From Caldiserica bacterium UBA4822 (GTDB lineage Bacteria; Caldisericota; Caldisericia; Cryosericales; Cryosericaceae): a stretch of DNA of 23,991 bases. Location: positions 1-23,991 of the forward strand of contig DHFO01000034.1 of assembly GCA_002402295.1 (NCBI GenBank), given 5' to 3'. Numbering within the stretch: the first letter of the stretch is position 1; each line of letters begins with the position of its first letter. The notes beneath the pieces are model-generated. The model saw nothing but the letters and a program-made list of their open reading frames with translations. It did not search any database and was not told the DNA's origin. Positions 11,775-20,200 of this stretch are shown piece after piece. The translations under genes were made by a program, and so were the position numbers.

Positions 11775-14249
11775 ATGAAGGAGTACGATTTCCACGAGAT
11801 TGAACCAAGGTGGCAGGACCGTTGGGAGGCTTACAAGGCCTACGGCACGGAGGATACGTCTGAGAAGCCGAAGCTCTATTGCCTGGACTACTTCCCCTAT
11901 CCTTCCGGAGATGGTTTGCATGTGGGCCACTGCCGCAACTACATTCCGACCGACGTGATAAGTCGCTATTACCGCATGAAGGGGTACAATGTTCTTCATC
12001 CTATGGGATGGGACGCGTTTGGCTTGCCGGCCGAAAACGAGGCGATCCGGCTCAAGAAAAACCCGCGCGAGATCACGCAGAAGAACACCGCGAACTTCAA
12101 GCGCCAGCTCAAGCTACTGGGGACCTCGTATGACTGGGACCGAGAGATCAACTCTTCGGAGCCGGAGTACTACCGGTGGACTCAATGGTTCTTCCTGCTG
12201 CTCTACAAGAGGGGTCTTGCGTACCAGAAGGAGTCCGAGCAATGGTGGTGCCCAAACTGTAAGACCGTCCTCGCGAATGAACAAGTCATCGAGGGCCGCT
12301 GCTGGCGGTGTGGAACACCCGTCGAAAAGAAGAAGCTGAACCAGTGGTTCTTCAAGATAACCGACTACGCTGACCGCCTGGCTGACGACCTAGACACGGT
12401 CGATTGGCCGGAACGCATCAAGACCATGCAAAGAAACTGGATAGGCAAGTCAGTCGGAGCTGACGTTGTCTTCGAGCTTATTCCTGGGCGGGATGGCTCA
12501 GCACACTCCGTGACCGTTTTCACGACACGTCTGGACACGATCATGGGGGCGACCTTCGTTGTGCTGGCTCCGGAGCATCCTCTCGTCGGTGAAATCACCA
12601 CAGAAGCCCAGCGAGCTGAGGTAGAGGCATACGTCGCGGTCAGCAGAGGCAAGACCGAAATCGACCGCCTCTCCACAGAAAAGGAAAAGACCGGCGTCTT
12701 CACAGGGGCATTTGCAGTTAACCCGTATTCGGGCGAGAAAATCCCAGTCTGGATTGCTGATTACGTTCTCATGGGCTACGGCACAGGTGCAATCATGGCA
12801 GTCCCGGGACATGATGGGCGGGACTTCGCTTTCGCGCAAAAGTACGGACTTGAGATACGACAAGTCATCACTTGGCCGCAGGTCAGCTACGATACTTCGG
12901 CGTGGCAGGACAGATATGCCGACCGCGGGACCCTTGTCCATTCCGGCGCGTTCGACGGTCTTGGCAGTGATGCCGCCTATGCTACGATGGTCGAGACGGG
13001 CAAGGAACAGGGGTTTGCTCAGCCAAGGACCAACTACCACATGCGCGATTGGCTCATCAGCCGTCAGCGTTACTGGGGCGCGCCCATTCCAATGGTCCAC
13101 TGTCCTGTGTGTGGAACTGTGCCGGTTCCCGACGACCAGCTCCCCGTGCTGCTGCCTGACGTGGACAGCTACGAACCGAGTGGCACAGGAGAGTCGCCGC
13201 TTGCACGCATCAAGGAGTGGGTTCAGACGACGTGTCCAGTGTGCGGCGGTCCTGCGACCCGCGAGACGGATACGATGGACGGCTTTGCCTGTTCTTCTTG
13301 GTATGAACTTCGCTACACCAGCCCGCACCTGGCTACGGCACCCTTTGACCGCAAAGCCGTGGACTACTGGTTGCCGGTGGACCTGTACGTCGGCGGCGCC
13401 GAGCACGCGGTTATGCATCTCTTGTACTCGCGGTTCTGGACCAAGGTGATGTATGACGCGGGACTCATAGGATTCAAGGAACCCTTTGCTCGCCTCATGA
13501 ACCAAGGCATGCTGCTTTCCTACGACGGCCAGAAGATGAGCAAGAGCAGGCACAATGTCATTACGCCAGACGAGGTCGTGGAGCAGTATGGTGCCGACAC
13601 ACTGCGGCTGTATGAGTTGTTCATGGCGCCATTCGAGCAGGAGGTGAGTTGGTCCAAGGAGGGAATCTCAGGAGCCCATCGCTTTATCAAGAGGGTCTGG
13701 GAGCTAGCCCAGCGAACCGTCGATGCTTCCCGCGGTGGGCTCATCGACGCTCCTGTCCCGAAACTCGCACTTCAGATAAACAAACTGGTCAGACGCATTA
13801 CTGAGGATATCGAAAGGTTCAAGTTCAACACAGCTGTCGCGGCGTTTATGGAGTACTTCAACTTCCTGTCGGAAACAGTACGCAGCGATGAGGGTGTGCT
13901 GTCAAGCCGGGAATGGCAGGAGGCCATGCGCACCATGCTGGTTGTCCTTGCGCCGTTTGCACCTCATATCACAGAGGAACTGTGGAAGGACTATGGCAAC
14001 GCGGAGAGCATTCACCGACAGCCTTGGCCGTCATGGGACGAGAGCAAGCTAGTAGAGAGTGAAATCGAAGTTGCCGTGCAGGTGAATGGCAAGGTACGCG
14101 GGACCATGCTGGTTTCTTTCGATTCTTCGGACGATGAGCTCAAAGCCAGCGCACTTGCTCAGGACTTCGTTCGCAGGTATACCGAAGGACGCATTGTCAA
14201 GCGTGTTGTTGCAATCAAGGGGAAAGTCGTTAATATTGTTGTCCAGTGA
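11775..14249 (+). CDS. leuS: Leucyl-tRNA synthetase
   Basis: This 824-residue class I synthetase of bacterial type charges tRNA(Leu). The HIGH-equivalent is HVGH (49-52) within YPSGDGLHVGHCRNY, and KMSKS is at 587-591. A zinc-binding knuckle has the pairs CPNC and CWRC (VIEGRCWRCGTPVEKK). The CP1 editing domain contains TTRLDTIMGATFVVLAPEHP, and a second CPVC pair lies in the leucine-specific region. The C-terminal half has the anticodon-binding helices and a terminal VAVQVNGKVRG segment, all present, so the protein is complete. The ATG at 11775 follows GGGGTGG; upstream codons in the frame are not conserved. It is the second gene of the operon, 70 bases after aspS. Confidence 0.97.
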   Translation: MKEYDFHEIEPRWQDRWEAYKAYGTEDTSEKPKLYCLDYFPYPSGDGLHVGHCRNYIPTDVISRYYRMKGYNVLHPMGWDAFGLPAENEAIRLKKNPREITQKNTANFKRQLKLLGTSYDWDREINSSEPEYYRWTQWFFLLLYKRGLAYQKESEQWWCPNCKTVLANEQVIEGRCWRCGTPVEKKKLNQWFFKITDYADRLADDLDTVDWPERIKTMQRNWIGKSVGADVVFELIPGRDGSAHSVTVFTTRLDTIMGATFVVLAPEHPLVGEITTEAQRAEVEAYVAVSRGKTEIDRLSTEKEKTGVFTGAFAVNPYSGEKIPVWIADYVLMGYGTGAIMAVPGHDGRDFAFAQKYGLEIRQVITWPQVSYDTSAWQDRYADRGTLVHSGAFDGLGSDAAYATMVETGKEQGFAQPRTNYHMRDWLISRQRYWGAPIPMVHCPVCGTVPVPDDQLPVLLPDVDSYEPSGTGESPLARIKEWVQTTCPVCGGPATRETDTMDGFACSSWYELRYTSPHLATAPFDRKAVDYWLPVDLYVGGAEHAVMHLLYSRFWTKVMYDAGLIGFKEPFARLMNQGMLLSYDGQKMSKSRHNVITPDEVVEQYGADTLRLYELFMAPFEQEVSWSKEGISGAHRFIKRVWELAQRTVDASRGGLIDAPVPKLALQINKLVRRITEDIERFKFNTAVAAFMEYFNFLSETVRSDEGVLSSREWQEAMRTMLVVLAPFAPHITEELWKDYGNAESIHRQPWPSWDESKLVESEIEVAVQVNGKVRGTMLVSFDSSDDELKASALAQDFVRRYTEGRIVKRVVAIKGKVVNIVVQ

Positions 14250-14270
14250 CTCTGTTCAGGAGGAAGTTGA

Positions 14271-14483
14271 ATGGCTAATCCGAAAAAGAAAATCACCCAC
14301 AGCAGAAAGGGCAACCGATACAGCAAGGTCAAGATGCGCTTTCGCAACAGACAGGGTGAGCTTATCCACTGTGGACACTGCAATCGGCTGATCCGAGCGC
14401 ATCACGTGTGTCCGTACTGCGGGTACTATGACGGCAAACTTGTGGTCAAGCAGGAACAGAAGAAGGAGAAACCTGCTGCCTAG
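14271..14483 (+). CDS. rpmF: 50S ribosomal protein L32 (zinc-ribbon form)
   Basis: This 70-residue ribosomal protein begins MANPKKKITHSRKGNRYS, the typical L32 start. It keeps the zinc-binding form with two CxxC pairs (CGHC at 34-37, CPYC at 47-50). The C-terminus is a lysine-rich tail. The ATG follows AGGAGGAAGTTG. It sits directly before plsX, a near-universal bacterial pairing. The C+ type suggests that zinc-free paralogues regulated by zinc may or may not exist elsewhere; none is seen here. Confidence 0.97.
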   Translation: MANPKKKITHSRKGNRYSKVKMRFRNRQGELIHCGHCNRLIRAHHVCPYCGYYDGKLVVKQEQKKEKPAA

Positions 14484-14486
14484 CAT

Positions 14487-15473
14487 ATGAAGGTAGCAAT
14501 CGATGCCATGGGGGGCGACTACGCCCCCCATGAGATTGTCAAGGGCGGCGTTGAAGCTGCCCGCAAGCTCGGGGTTACTGCCGTCTTTGTCGGAAATGAG
14601 CCGGCTATCACGCAGGAACTGACCCAGTATCGGGGCCAGACGTTTGACAGTGAAGTAGTCCCCACGACGCAAGTCATCACGTTTCATGACCACCCTGCAC
14701 AGATACTCCGGACCCATAGAGATTCTTCGCTCTACCAGGCCATCAAACTTGTGGCTGACGGAAAGTGCGAGGCGATTGTATCGGCCGGCAGTACGGGCGC
14801 GCAGATGGCAATCTCTCTGGTCGTCCTCGGGCGGATTCGGGGGGTCCTTCGCCCCGGGTTGATAACGGCTGTGCCAACATTGGCTGGAGACCCGAGCTAT
14901 GTGATTGACACAGGAGCCGTTGCTGACTGCACCTCGGAGAACATCCTGCAGTTCGCCCGCATGGGGCAGGTGTACTGCCGGGTGCTCACGGGGAAACAGA
15001 TGCCATCGGTGGGTCTGCTGAATATCGGCGAGGAGCAGGAAAAAGGCTCCGCGAGAATAATAGAAGCGCATAAGGTGCTCAGGGCCAAACTCACAGGGTT
15101 TGTTGGGAATGTGGAGCCCAAAGACGTCTTTCGACATGCAGCCGATGTGGTGGTCTGCGACGGCTTCGTGGGCAATGTATTCCTCAAGACCGTTGAAGGT
15201 ACGGCCGAGGCATTGTTCGCCATGATGAAAAGTTCCCTGAGCAGTTCCTTCAAGGGCAAGGTGGGCGGAGCGATTGCACATGACAGCATGCATCTTGTCA
15301 AAGACAGGCTGGACTACAGCCAGTATGGAGGCGTCCCCCTGCTGGGTGTCAAGGGTATCAGCATTGTCTGTCACGGAAGGTCGGACGCAACTGCCATCTA
15401 TCATGCCATCCGGGTTGCCAAGGATGTCAACGACCAGGGTCTCATCGGAGAGCTGACGGGGCTGTGGAAATGA
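14487..15473 (+). CDS. plsX: Phosphate acyltransferase PlsX
   Basis: This 328-residue soluble enzyme converts acyl-ACP and phosphate to acyl-phosphate, the acyl donor for PlsY in phospholipid synthesis. Signatures are MKVAIDAMGGDYAPHEIVKG at the N-terminus, EAIVSAGSTGAQMA in the centre, and VCDGFVGNVFLKTVEG and LLGVKGISIVCHGRS towards the C-terminus. The ATG is three bases after the rpmF stop and lacks a well-placed ribosome-binding site, with GAAGGAG about 20 bases upstream, so coupling to rpmF is likely. The usual downstream fabD-fabG-acpP genes are not present and rnc follows directly. Confidence 0.96.
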   Translation: MKVAIDAMGGDYAPHEIVKGGVEAARKLGVTAVFVGNEPAITQELTQYRGQTFDSEVVPTTQVITFHDHPAQILRTHRDSSLYQAIKLVADGKCEAIVSAGSTGAQMAISLVVLGRIRGVLRPGLITAVPTLAGDPSYVIDTGAVADCTSENILQFARMGQVYCRVLTGKQMPSVGLLNIGEEQEKGSARIIEAHKVLRAKLTGFVGNVEPKDVFRHAADVVVCDGFVGNVFLKTVEGTAEALFAMMKSSLSSSFKGKVGGAIAHDSMHLVKDRLDYSQYGGVPLLGVKGISIVCHGRSDATAIYHAIRVAKDVNDQGLIGELTGLWK

Positions 15474-16264
15474 CAAAGAACTCTCAACAGGCTCGCAGAA
15501 CGGCGATTCACCGAATCGTGGTTCCGAGGGAGGAGAATACCAGCGCATTTGTGATGGAGCGGGCGGAGGAGTTCAACAAGACGCTCCCCGTGCAATTCCG
15601 CAACATCCGGTACCTTGTCGTTGCCTTGACGCACAGTTCGTTCGCCAGCGAGCATCACAGCTACACATCCAACGAAAAACTGGAGTTCGTGGGCGACGGC
15701 ATCGTCAATTTTATCGTTGCCAAACTCTTGTTTCTGGAGTTTCCTGAGGCAAACGAGGGGGACCTGTCGAAGATGCGTGCAGCTTTGGTCAAGGAGCAGG
15801 GCATGTACGACCGTGCACTGGAACTGGGACTGGACAGATACCTGCTGCTTGGCAAGGGTGAGGACAAGCTGCGCGATGAGCGGAAGCCTGCAATTCTTGC
15901 TGACGGGTTTGAGGCACTTGTCGCGGCGCTCTACTTTGACAAAGGCATGCATGCTGCGGAACGATTTGTCAGCACGGCATTCCATCGGGCGATTGCCGAC
16001 CTCCACAGTGGGGCGATTCTGGACCATAAGACTGCCCTCCAGGAGGAAACGCAGCGGGGTGTTCGTCTTCTGCCTACCTACGCGACTGAAGTCGCTCATG
16101 TTGACGACGGCACCGACTTGTTCACGTCGCGCGTGTACGTCGGGAGCGTACTGTATGGGGAAGGGCGAGGCTCATCGAAGAAACGGGCTGAAGAAGAGGC
16201 TGCCAGGGCTGCTTACGAAGCGTTTCTCGCCGAACATCCGCACCAGGGCGAGTCGGTGCCGTGA
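15470..16264 (+). CDS. rnc: Ribonuclease III
   Basis: This 264-residue double-strand-specific endoribonuclease matures rRNA. The catalytic signature NEKLEFVGDGI (68-78) carries Glu72 and Asp76. The second acidic pair lies in ADGFEALVAALYFDKG (144-159), with Asp145 and Glu148. The double-stranded-RNA-binding domain spans about 186-256 (DHKTALQEETQRG to GSSKKRAEEEAARAAYEAFL). Residues 1-38 form a basic N-terminal extension beyond the E. coli protein. A GTG two codons upstream is possible, but the ATG overlaps the plsX TGA in ATGA and is the natural coupled start. The stop overlaps the ftsY start (GTGA). Confidence 0.95.
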   Translation: MTKNSQQARRTAIHRIVVPREENTSAFVMERAEEFNKTLPVQFRNIRYLVVALTHSSFASEHHSYTSNEKLEFVGDGIVNFIVAKLLFLEFPEANEGDLSKMRAALVKEQGMYDRALELGLDRYLLLGKGEDKLRDERKPAILADGFEALVAALYFDKGMHAAERFVSTAFHRAIADLHSGAILDHKTALQEETQRGVRLLPTYATEVAHVDDGTDLFTSRVYVGSVLYGEGRGSSKKRAEEEAARAAYEAFLAEHPHQGESVP

Positions 16265-17217
16265 GTTTTCTATCGCGCGTCAGGCAACTGTTTGGTGGGG
16301 ACCAGGTAAGCGCCAGCCAGTCATCACCGTCGGCAAACCTTGCGGACATGCCGGCCGCCGCGGGCCTTGCAGGTGTACGCCATGATGGAGGGAAGCCGCG
16401 GGAGCAGGTAGCGAATTGGGATACACTGGAAGAACTCCTGATCGATGCCGGCATCGATATTGACACAACCCTTGCGATCCTTCAGGAGGTACACAAAACA
16501 AGCCTGCTGGGACGACCAACCGCCGACCAAGTCATCGAACGAATCCGGACGAGGCTGACGTCAATCCTCGACCTCGACACCACACTTCATACCTCTGGCA
16601 ACCCGGCCATCATCCTAGTCACCGGAGTAAACGGTGTTGGCAAGACATCCTCGATCGCAAAACTGGCAAACATGCTGAAGGCTCAGGGTCTCAGCGTCCT
16701 GCTCATTGCTGCGGACACGTTCCGTGCCGGGGCAGTTGACCAGCTTGCCATTCTCGGGGATCGGGTGGGAGTTCCCGTCATGCGGTCCGTCGAGGGTCAG
16801 GATCCATCCAGTGTTGTGTTTAACGGGCTTCAGAAGGGCATTGCAGACCATGTGGATCTGGTACTGATTGATACCGCCGGGCGTCTGGAGAACAAGAAGA
16901 ACCTTACCGCAGAACTCCAGAAAGTTGTGCGCGTGATTGAATCGAAGTTCGGACTGCCGCTCTCCGAGTGTCTTCTCGTCATTGACGCAACTACAGGGGA
17001 AAATGCCTTGATGCAGGCTCGTGCATTCAGCGAGGCGGTACCGGTTTCGGGGATTATTCTCACCAAGGTTGATTCCGGCGCCAAGGGAGGCAGTATCGTA
17101 AGCATCGCCAGAGAGTTGCACATTCCCATCAAGCTCGTCTGCAATGGTGAAGGTCTTGAGAGCATAAAACCATTTGACAAAGATGAACTTGTGAACATGA
17201 TGTTGCTGTCAGATTGA
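16261..17217 (+). CDS. ftsY: Signal recognition particle receptor FtsY
   Basis: This 318-residue SRP GTPase docks the SRP-ribosome complex at the membrane. A short variable N-terminus (1-50) with a possible amphipathic membrane-binding start (MSFLSRVRQLFG) is followed by the N domain and the G domain. The P-loop is GVNGVGKTS (122-130). AADTFRAGAVDQL and DTAGRLENKKNLT are the canonical DTxR and DTAGR elements. TKVDSGAKGGS replaces the usual TKLDGTAKGG, a mild divergence. The GTG at 16261 overlaps the rnc TGA by four bases. It lacks the long acidic A domain of enterobacterial FtsY. Confidence 0.95.
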   Translation: MSFLSRVRQLFGGDQVSASQSSPSANLADMPAAAGLAGVRHDGGKPREQVANWDTLEELLIDAGIDIDTTLAILQEVHKTSLLGRPTADQVIERIRTRLTSILDLDTTLHTSGNPAIILVTGVNGVGKTSSIAKLANMLKAQGLSVLLIAADTFRAGAVDQLAILGDRVGVPVMRSVEGQDPSSVVFNGLQKGIADHVDLVLIDTAGRLENKKNLTAELQKVVRVIESKFGLPLSECLLVIDATTGENALMQARAFSEAVPVSGIILTKVDSGAKGGSIVSIARELHIPIKLVCNGEGLESIKPFDKDELVNMMLLSD

Positions 17218-17271
17218 GCATGAACACAGGCAAACGCGTAAGTCCACAACATTCCGTATAGGAGTTGAAGC

Positions 17272-17706
17272 ATGCAGAACAAGGCGAGAGAAAAAGCACA
17301 CATCACTCCGGGCCACGAGAAAAAGATCAAGCGCAAGGAGGAAATTGCCGAACTGCTTGAGTTCTATTCGGGGTTGCTCACCAACAAAGAACTCGGCGTG
17401 CTGGAACTGTACATCCAGCCAGACTATTCAGGCGCTGAGGTGGCGCGCAAGCTGCGTATCTCCCGGCAGGCGGTGCATGATCACATCCGCCGGTCTCTTG
17501 GCCGCATGAGGCGGTGTGAGGCAAAGTTGCAGCTGATTGCCAACTACAAGAAGAACGCTGCGATGTTCCGCAAGATCATAGCCAAAATAGACCAGTGCTG
17601 TGGTCAGCCGCACACTCCGGAAGGACAGCAGACGCTCGAGGAACTGAAAGAACTGTTTGAGAAGCTGGTCAATCGGAACACGCGCAACTTTTCACACGAG
17701 CTGTAG
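17272..17706 (+). CDS. ylxM: YlxM-family HTH protein
   Basis: This 144-residue protein belongs to the YlxM/p13 family, normally encoded just before ffh and thought to modulate SRP. The helix-turn-helix resembling sigma-70 region 4 lies at about 53-74 (SGAEVARKLRISRQAVHDHI), preceded by LLEFYSGLLTNKELGVLELY. A charged helical N-terminal extension and C-terminal tail (TLEELKELFEKLV) flank it, making it longer than the roughly 110-residue B. subtilis protein. The ATG follows AGGAGTTGAAGC. It sits 54 bases after ftsY and 9 bases before ffh. Confidence 0.92.
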   Translation: MQNKAREKAHITPGHEKKIKRKEEIAELLEFYSGLLTNKELGVLELYIQPDYSGAEVARKLRISRQAVHDHIRRSLGRMRRCEAKLQLIANYKKNAAMFRKIIAKIDQCCGQPHTPEGQQTLEELKELFEKLVNRNTRNFSHEL

Positions 17707-17715
17707 GCACGGTAC

Positions 17716-19029
17716 GTGTTCGAGTCAGTAAGAAAGGCATTTGGTGATGTTTTTGACGGGCTGCACCGGAAGGGACTCCTGTCGCAGGGTGATATTGACG
17801 CGGCTCTGGCCGAGGTAAAGATAGCCCTGCTTGGGGCGGATGTCGATTACCGCGTCGTCAAGACCTTCATCGCGAGAACTCGCGAGGCGTGTCTTGATGA
17901 AAAGGTCCTGAAGAGTATGTCTCCCGGGGACCAGGTCATCAAGGTTCTCTATGAAGAGTTGACGCATACGCTCGGCGGCCAGGGCGGAAAAGGGATTGCT
18001 CTAACGCACATTCCATTTCGGGTCATGCTCGTTGGCCTTCAAGGCTCGGGGAAGACGACTACGCTTGGGAAACTCGCCCTGCTTCTCAAGAAGGAAGGAC
18101 ACTATCCTCTCCTGATTCCCGGAGATTTCGGCCGGCCGGCCGCCTATGAGCAGCTGCAAAAACTGGCAACCGATGCAGACGTTTCTTTCTATGGTGGGTC
18201 GTTCGGCAGCGTGGAGGAGCTTCTCCAGGGAGCAGACCGCTGGGCACGCGACAAGAGTCTGGATGTGTTGCTTCTGGATACACAAGGCCGTCATGAGTTT
18301 GATACGCAGCTGATGGAGGAGCTGGAGAAGGTCGGCAGACTGTACTATCCCGACGAAACCCTTATTGTACTGGATGCCATGATTGGTTCGAAGGCTATTC
18401 CGCTTGCACAAAGCTTTGACAGGGTCGCTCCTCTCACGGGTGCGATCTTCACGAAGTTCGACTCACCAGCGCAGGGTGGCGCGGTACTGTCGTTCAAGGA
18501 GGCCATCGGCAAACCCATCCGCTATATCGGAGTAGGCGAACACCTTGAGGACCTGGACTACTTCGTCCCGGAACGCCATGCTGCCCGCATCGTTGGATAT
18601 GGCGACATGGACGGCCTTCTAAAGCGGTACAGTGAGGCCGAAACGCAGGCGAATGCTGCGAACGTTGCCAGAAAAGTGCAGAGTGGCAGATTTGACCTTT
18701 ATGATCTGCGTGAGCAGCTCCTTGAAATAGGGCGAGTTGGTGGTATAAATAAAATGCTTGAGAGCCTTCCCAGCGCAGTGGTTCCGTCAGGGGCAGTGGT
18801 TGACGAGGGCCTGGCAAAGAGATTCATGGCCATCATTGATTCGATGACTGATGTGGAGCGGCGCAATCCTGCGATCCTCAATGCTTCCCGCAAACGGCGT
18901 ATCGCCCGCGGCGCAGGAGTGGACGTTCGTGAGATCAACCGGATGCTCAAGCAATTTGAATTGTTCAGTCGTATGGCTAGGATGGCCGGCAACAAGCATG
19001 CTGGCGGTCTTGGTTTGCCCAGGTTTTGA
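17716..19029 (+). CDS. ffh: Signal recognition particle protein Ffh (SRP54) with atypical GTPase motifs
   Basis: This 437-residue SRP54 GTPase binds signal sequences on nascent chains. The N domain starts MFESVRKAFGDVF. The P-loop is GLQGSGKTTT (107-116), and GDFGRPAAYEQL (136-147) keeps the Asp and Arg of the DTxRPAA element. Several G elements differ from family usage: DTQGR (188-192) for DTAGR, DAMIGSKA for DAMTGQDA, and TKFDSPAQGGAVLS for TKLDGDARGGAALS. The M domain includes NASRKRRIARGAGVDVREIN and LKQFELFSRMARM, with few of the methionines seen elsewhere. The start is GTG with only GTAGG before it. It should work with FtsY and an SRP RNA encoded elsewhere. Confidence 0.94.
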   Translation: MFESVRKAFGDVFDGLHRKGLLSQGDIDAALAEVKIALLGADVDYRVVKTFIARTREACLDEKVLKSMSPGDQVIKVLYEELTHTLGGQGGKGIALTHIPFRVMLVGLQGSGKTTTLGKLALLLKKEGHYPLLIPGDFGRPAAYEQLQKLATDADVSFYGGSFGSVEELLQGADRWARDKSLDVLLLDTQGRHEFDTQLMEELEKVGRLYYPDETLIVLDAMIGSKAIPLAQSFDRVAPLTGAIFTKFDSPAQGGAVLSFKEAIGKPIRYIGVGEHLEDLDYFVPERHAARIVGYGDMDGLLKRYSEAETQANAANVARKVQSGRFDLYDLREQLLEIGRVGGINKMLESLPSAVVPSGAVVDEGLAKRFMAIIDSMTDVERRNPAILNASRKRRIARGAGVDVREINRMLKQFELFSRMARMAGNKHAGGLGLPRF

Positions 19030-19057
19030 TAATCGCACGCAGGCAACAGGAGGAAAC

Positions 19058-19324
19058 ATGGTAAGCATCAAGCTGGCAAGAACAGGGACCAAGCACCAAG
19101 CACACTATCGGTTTGTCGTACTCGACCGAAAGAAACCTACGAACGGTGCTGTGATAGAAACTCTGGGCTACTACGATCCTATGACCAAGGAACCGAAGAT
19201 CGAGGTCAACGAGGAACGTGTGGCGTACTGGCTGGGATTGGGTGCCCAGCCCACGGACTCAGTCCGGAATCTACTGAAACGCACGGGCCTCTGGCAGAGG
19301 CTCACTTCAGACGCGAAGGCCTGA
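19058..19324 (+). CDS. rpsP: 30S ribosomal protein S16
   Basis: This 88-residue ribosomal protein begins MVSIKLARTGTKHQAHYRFV. It then has LDRKKPTNGAVIETLGYYDP and a GAQPTDSVRNLLKRTGLW segment, the S16 signature in order and at normal length. The ATG follows AGGAGGAAAC. It lies 28 bases after ffh, as in Firmicutes-type clusters. Confidence 0.97.
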   Translation: MVSIKLARTGTKHQAHYRFVVLDRKKPTNGAVIETLGYYDPMTKEPKIEVNEERVAYWLGLGAQPTDSVRNLLKRTGLWQRLTSDAKA

Positions 19325-19356
19325 CAGGCGTCGCTCTCTGCAACGACAGTCATCTC

Positions 19357-19632
19357 ATGAAAGAGCTTGTTGAGATTATTGTACGGGCACTGGTAGACAA
19401 CCCGGATGACGTTCTCGTCGACGAAGTTGGCGGCGGCGACCAGTCGGTCACCTATCAGGTTAGGGTCGACGAGAAGGACGCTGGGCGAGTGATTGGCAAA
19501 CAGGGTCACACTGCACAGGCGATTCGTACGATTGTAAGAGCTGCCTCGGTCAAGGCAGGACACAATGCCACAGTGGAAATAGTCAGCACGAGCGGCGAAC
19601 AAGCAAGCCGTGGCGTTGGAGAGGAGTCATAG
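19357..19632 (+). CDS. khpA: KH-domain RNA-binding protein KhpA
   Basis: This 91-residue single-KH protein (formerly YlqC) binds RNA together with KhpB/Jag in many Gram-positive-like bacteria. The KH core GRVIGKQGHTAQAIRTIV carries the GxxG loop (GKQG). The N-terminus KELVEIIVRALVDNPDDVLV is typical of the family. The start has no clear ribosome-binding site and lies 32 bases after rpsP. The C-terminal ten residues are polar and variable. Confidence 0.95.
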   Translation: MKELVEIIVRALVDNPDDVLVDEVGGGDQSVTYQVRVDEKDAGRVIGKQGHTAQAIRTIVRAASVKAGHNATVEIVSTSGEQASRGVGEES

Positions 19633-19637
19633 AGTCA

Positions 19638-20045
19638 ATGCCAAACAGCGTTTGGATGAAGCAGAACGTACTCGTCAAGACAGTTGTCACGCAGCAGTTT
19701 AAGGACAGTTATCTCAAGGAGCTGGAGGGAGCGCTGGCTGCTTCCAAACAGAGTGTCGAGAAGATAAAGTCCTCGCTGTCGCAAGTCATCCTGCGGGGCG
19801 GAGTCGGAGGGCAGTATGACGACCTTGTCAAGGCTCAGCTGCAGGAAGAAAAGGCCAAGCAGGAGCAGATGGTCATGGACCTCGAGGCAAAAAAGGCCGA
19901 AGTAGCCAAGTTGGAGCTTGGTTCGGTGTACGTACAGGGTGCCCTCGAGGGGACGGTAGAGGTGAAGGTGGGCGACAACCTGTTCGATAAGATCAGCTCC
20001 ACCTCCGTTCTTGTGCAGGATGGTGTGATTCTTTCCATCGACTAG
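19638..20045 (+). CDS. ylqD: YlqD-family protein
   Basis: This 135-residue protein follows khpA, as ylqD does in B. subtilis. Residues 8-25 (KQNVLVKTVVTQQFKDSY) and the centre (DLVKAQLQEEKAKQEQMV, a predicted coiled coil at about 60-90) match the family layout. A C-terminal beta-rich part follows (GTVEVKVGDNLFDKISSTSV), resembling a small OB-like barrel. The function is unknown. The start is ATG five bases after khpA, and Met7 is an alternative. A terminator follows directly, so the cluster ends here without rimM, trmD or rplS. Confidence 0.85.
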   Translation: MPNSVWMKQNVLVKTVVTQQFKDSYLKELEGALAASKQSVEKIKSSLSQVILRGGVGGQYDDLVKAQLQEEKAKQEQMVMDLEAKKAEVAKLELGSVYVQGALEGTVEVKVGDNLFDKISSTSVLVQDGVILSID

Positions 20046-20066
20046 CACAGACCACGTTGTGTGTTG

Positions 20067-20097
20067 AGGGCAGGGCGCTTAGTCCTGCCCTTTTTGT
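20067..20097 (+). terminator. Intrinsic terminator of the housekeeping operon
   Basis: The stem GGGCAGG / CCTGCCC (20068-20074 with 20084-20090), with a 9-base loop, is followed by TTTTTGTTT. It lies 20 bases after the ylqD stop. Confidence 0.9.
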
Positions 20098-20150
20098 TTG
20101 CCGTCCTGCAGGGGTTTGCGGTACTAGCGCAGGCATAGGAGCCCTGCTCA

Positions 20151-20178
20151 TTGCGTGGAAGCCACCATCCGCTATACT
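20151..20178 (+). promoter_or_regulatory. Promoter of the phosphoesterase gene
   Basis: TTGCGT (20151-20156), a 16-base spacer and TATACT (20173-20178) lie directly after the operon terminator and about 20 bases before the start codon. The leader is very short. Confidence 0.5.
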
Positions 20179-20200
20179 CGAGCCGGGAGGTTGGTTGTCC

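Noticed and set aside
12498..13553. 351-codon minus-strand open frame inside leuS
   Set aside because: It is antisense to the editing and catalytic parts of leucyl-tRNA synthetase; no start site or domain supports it.
14256..15548. 430-codon open frame on the minus strand opposite rpmF, plsX and the start of rnc
   Set aside because: It lies wholly antisense to well-recognised genes, shows no family signature, and is explained by GC-rich codon bias on the coding strand.
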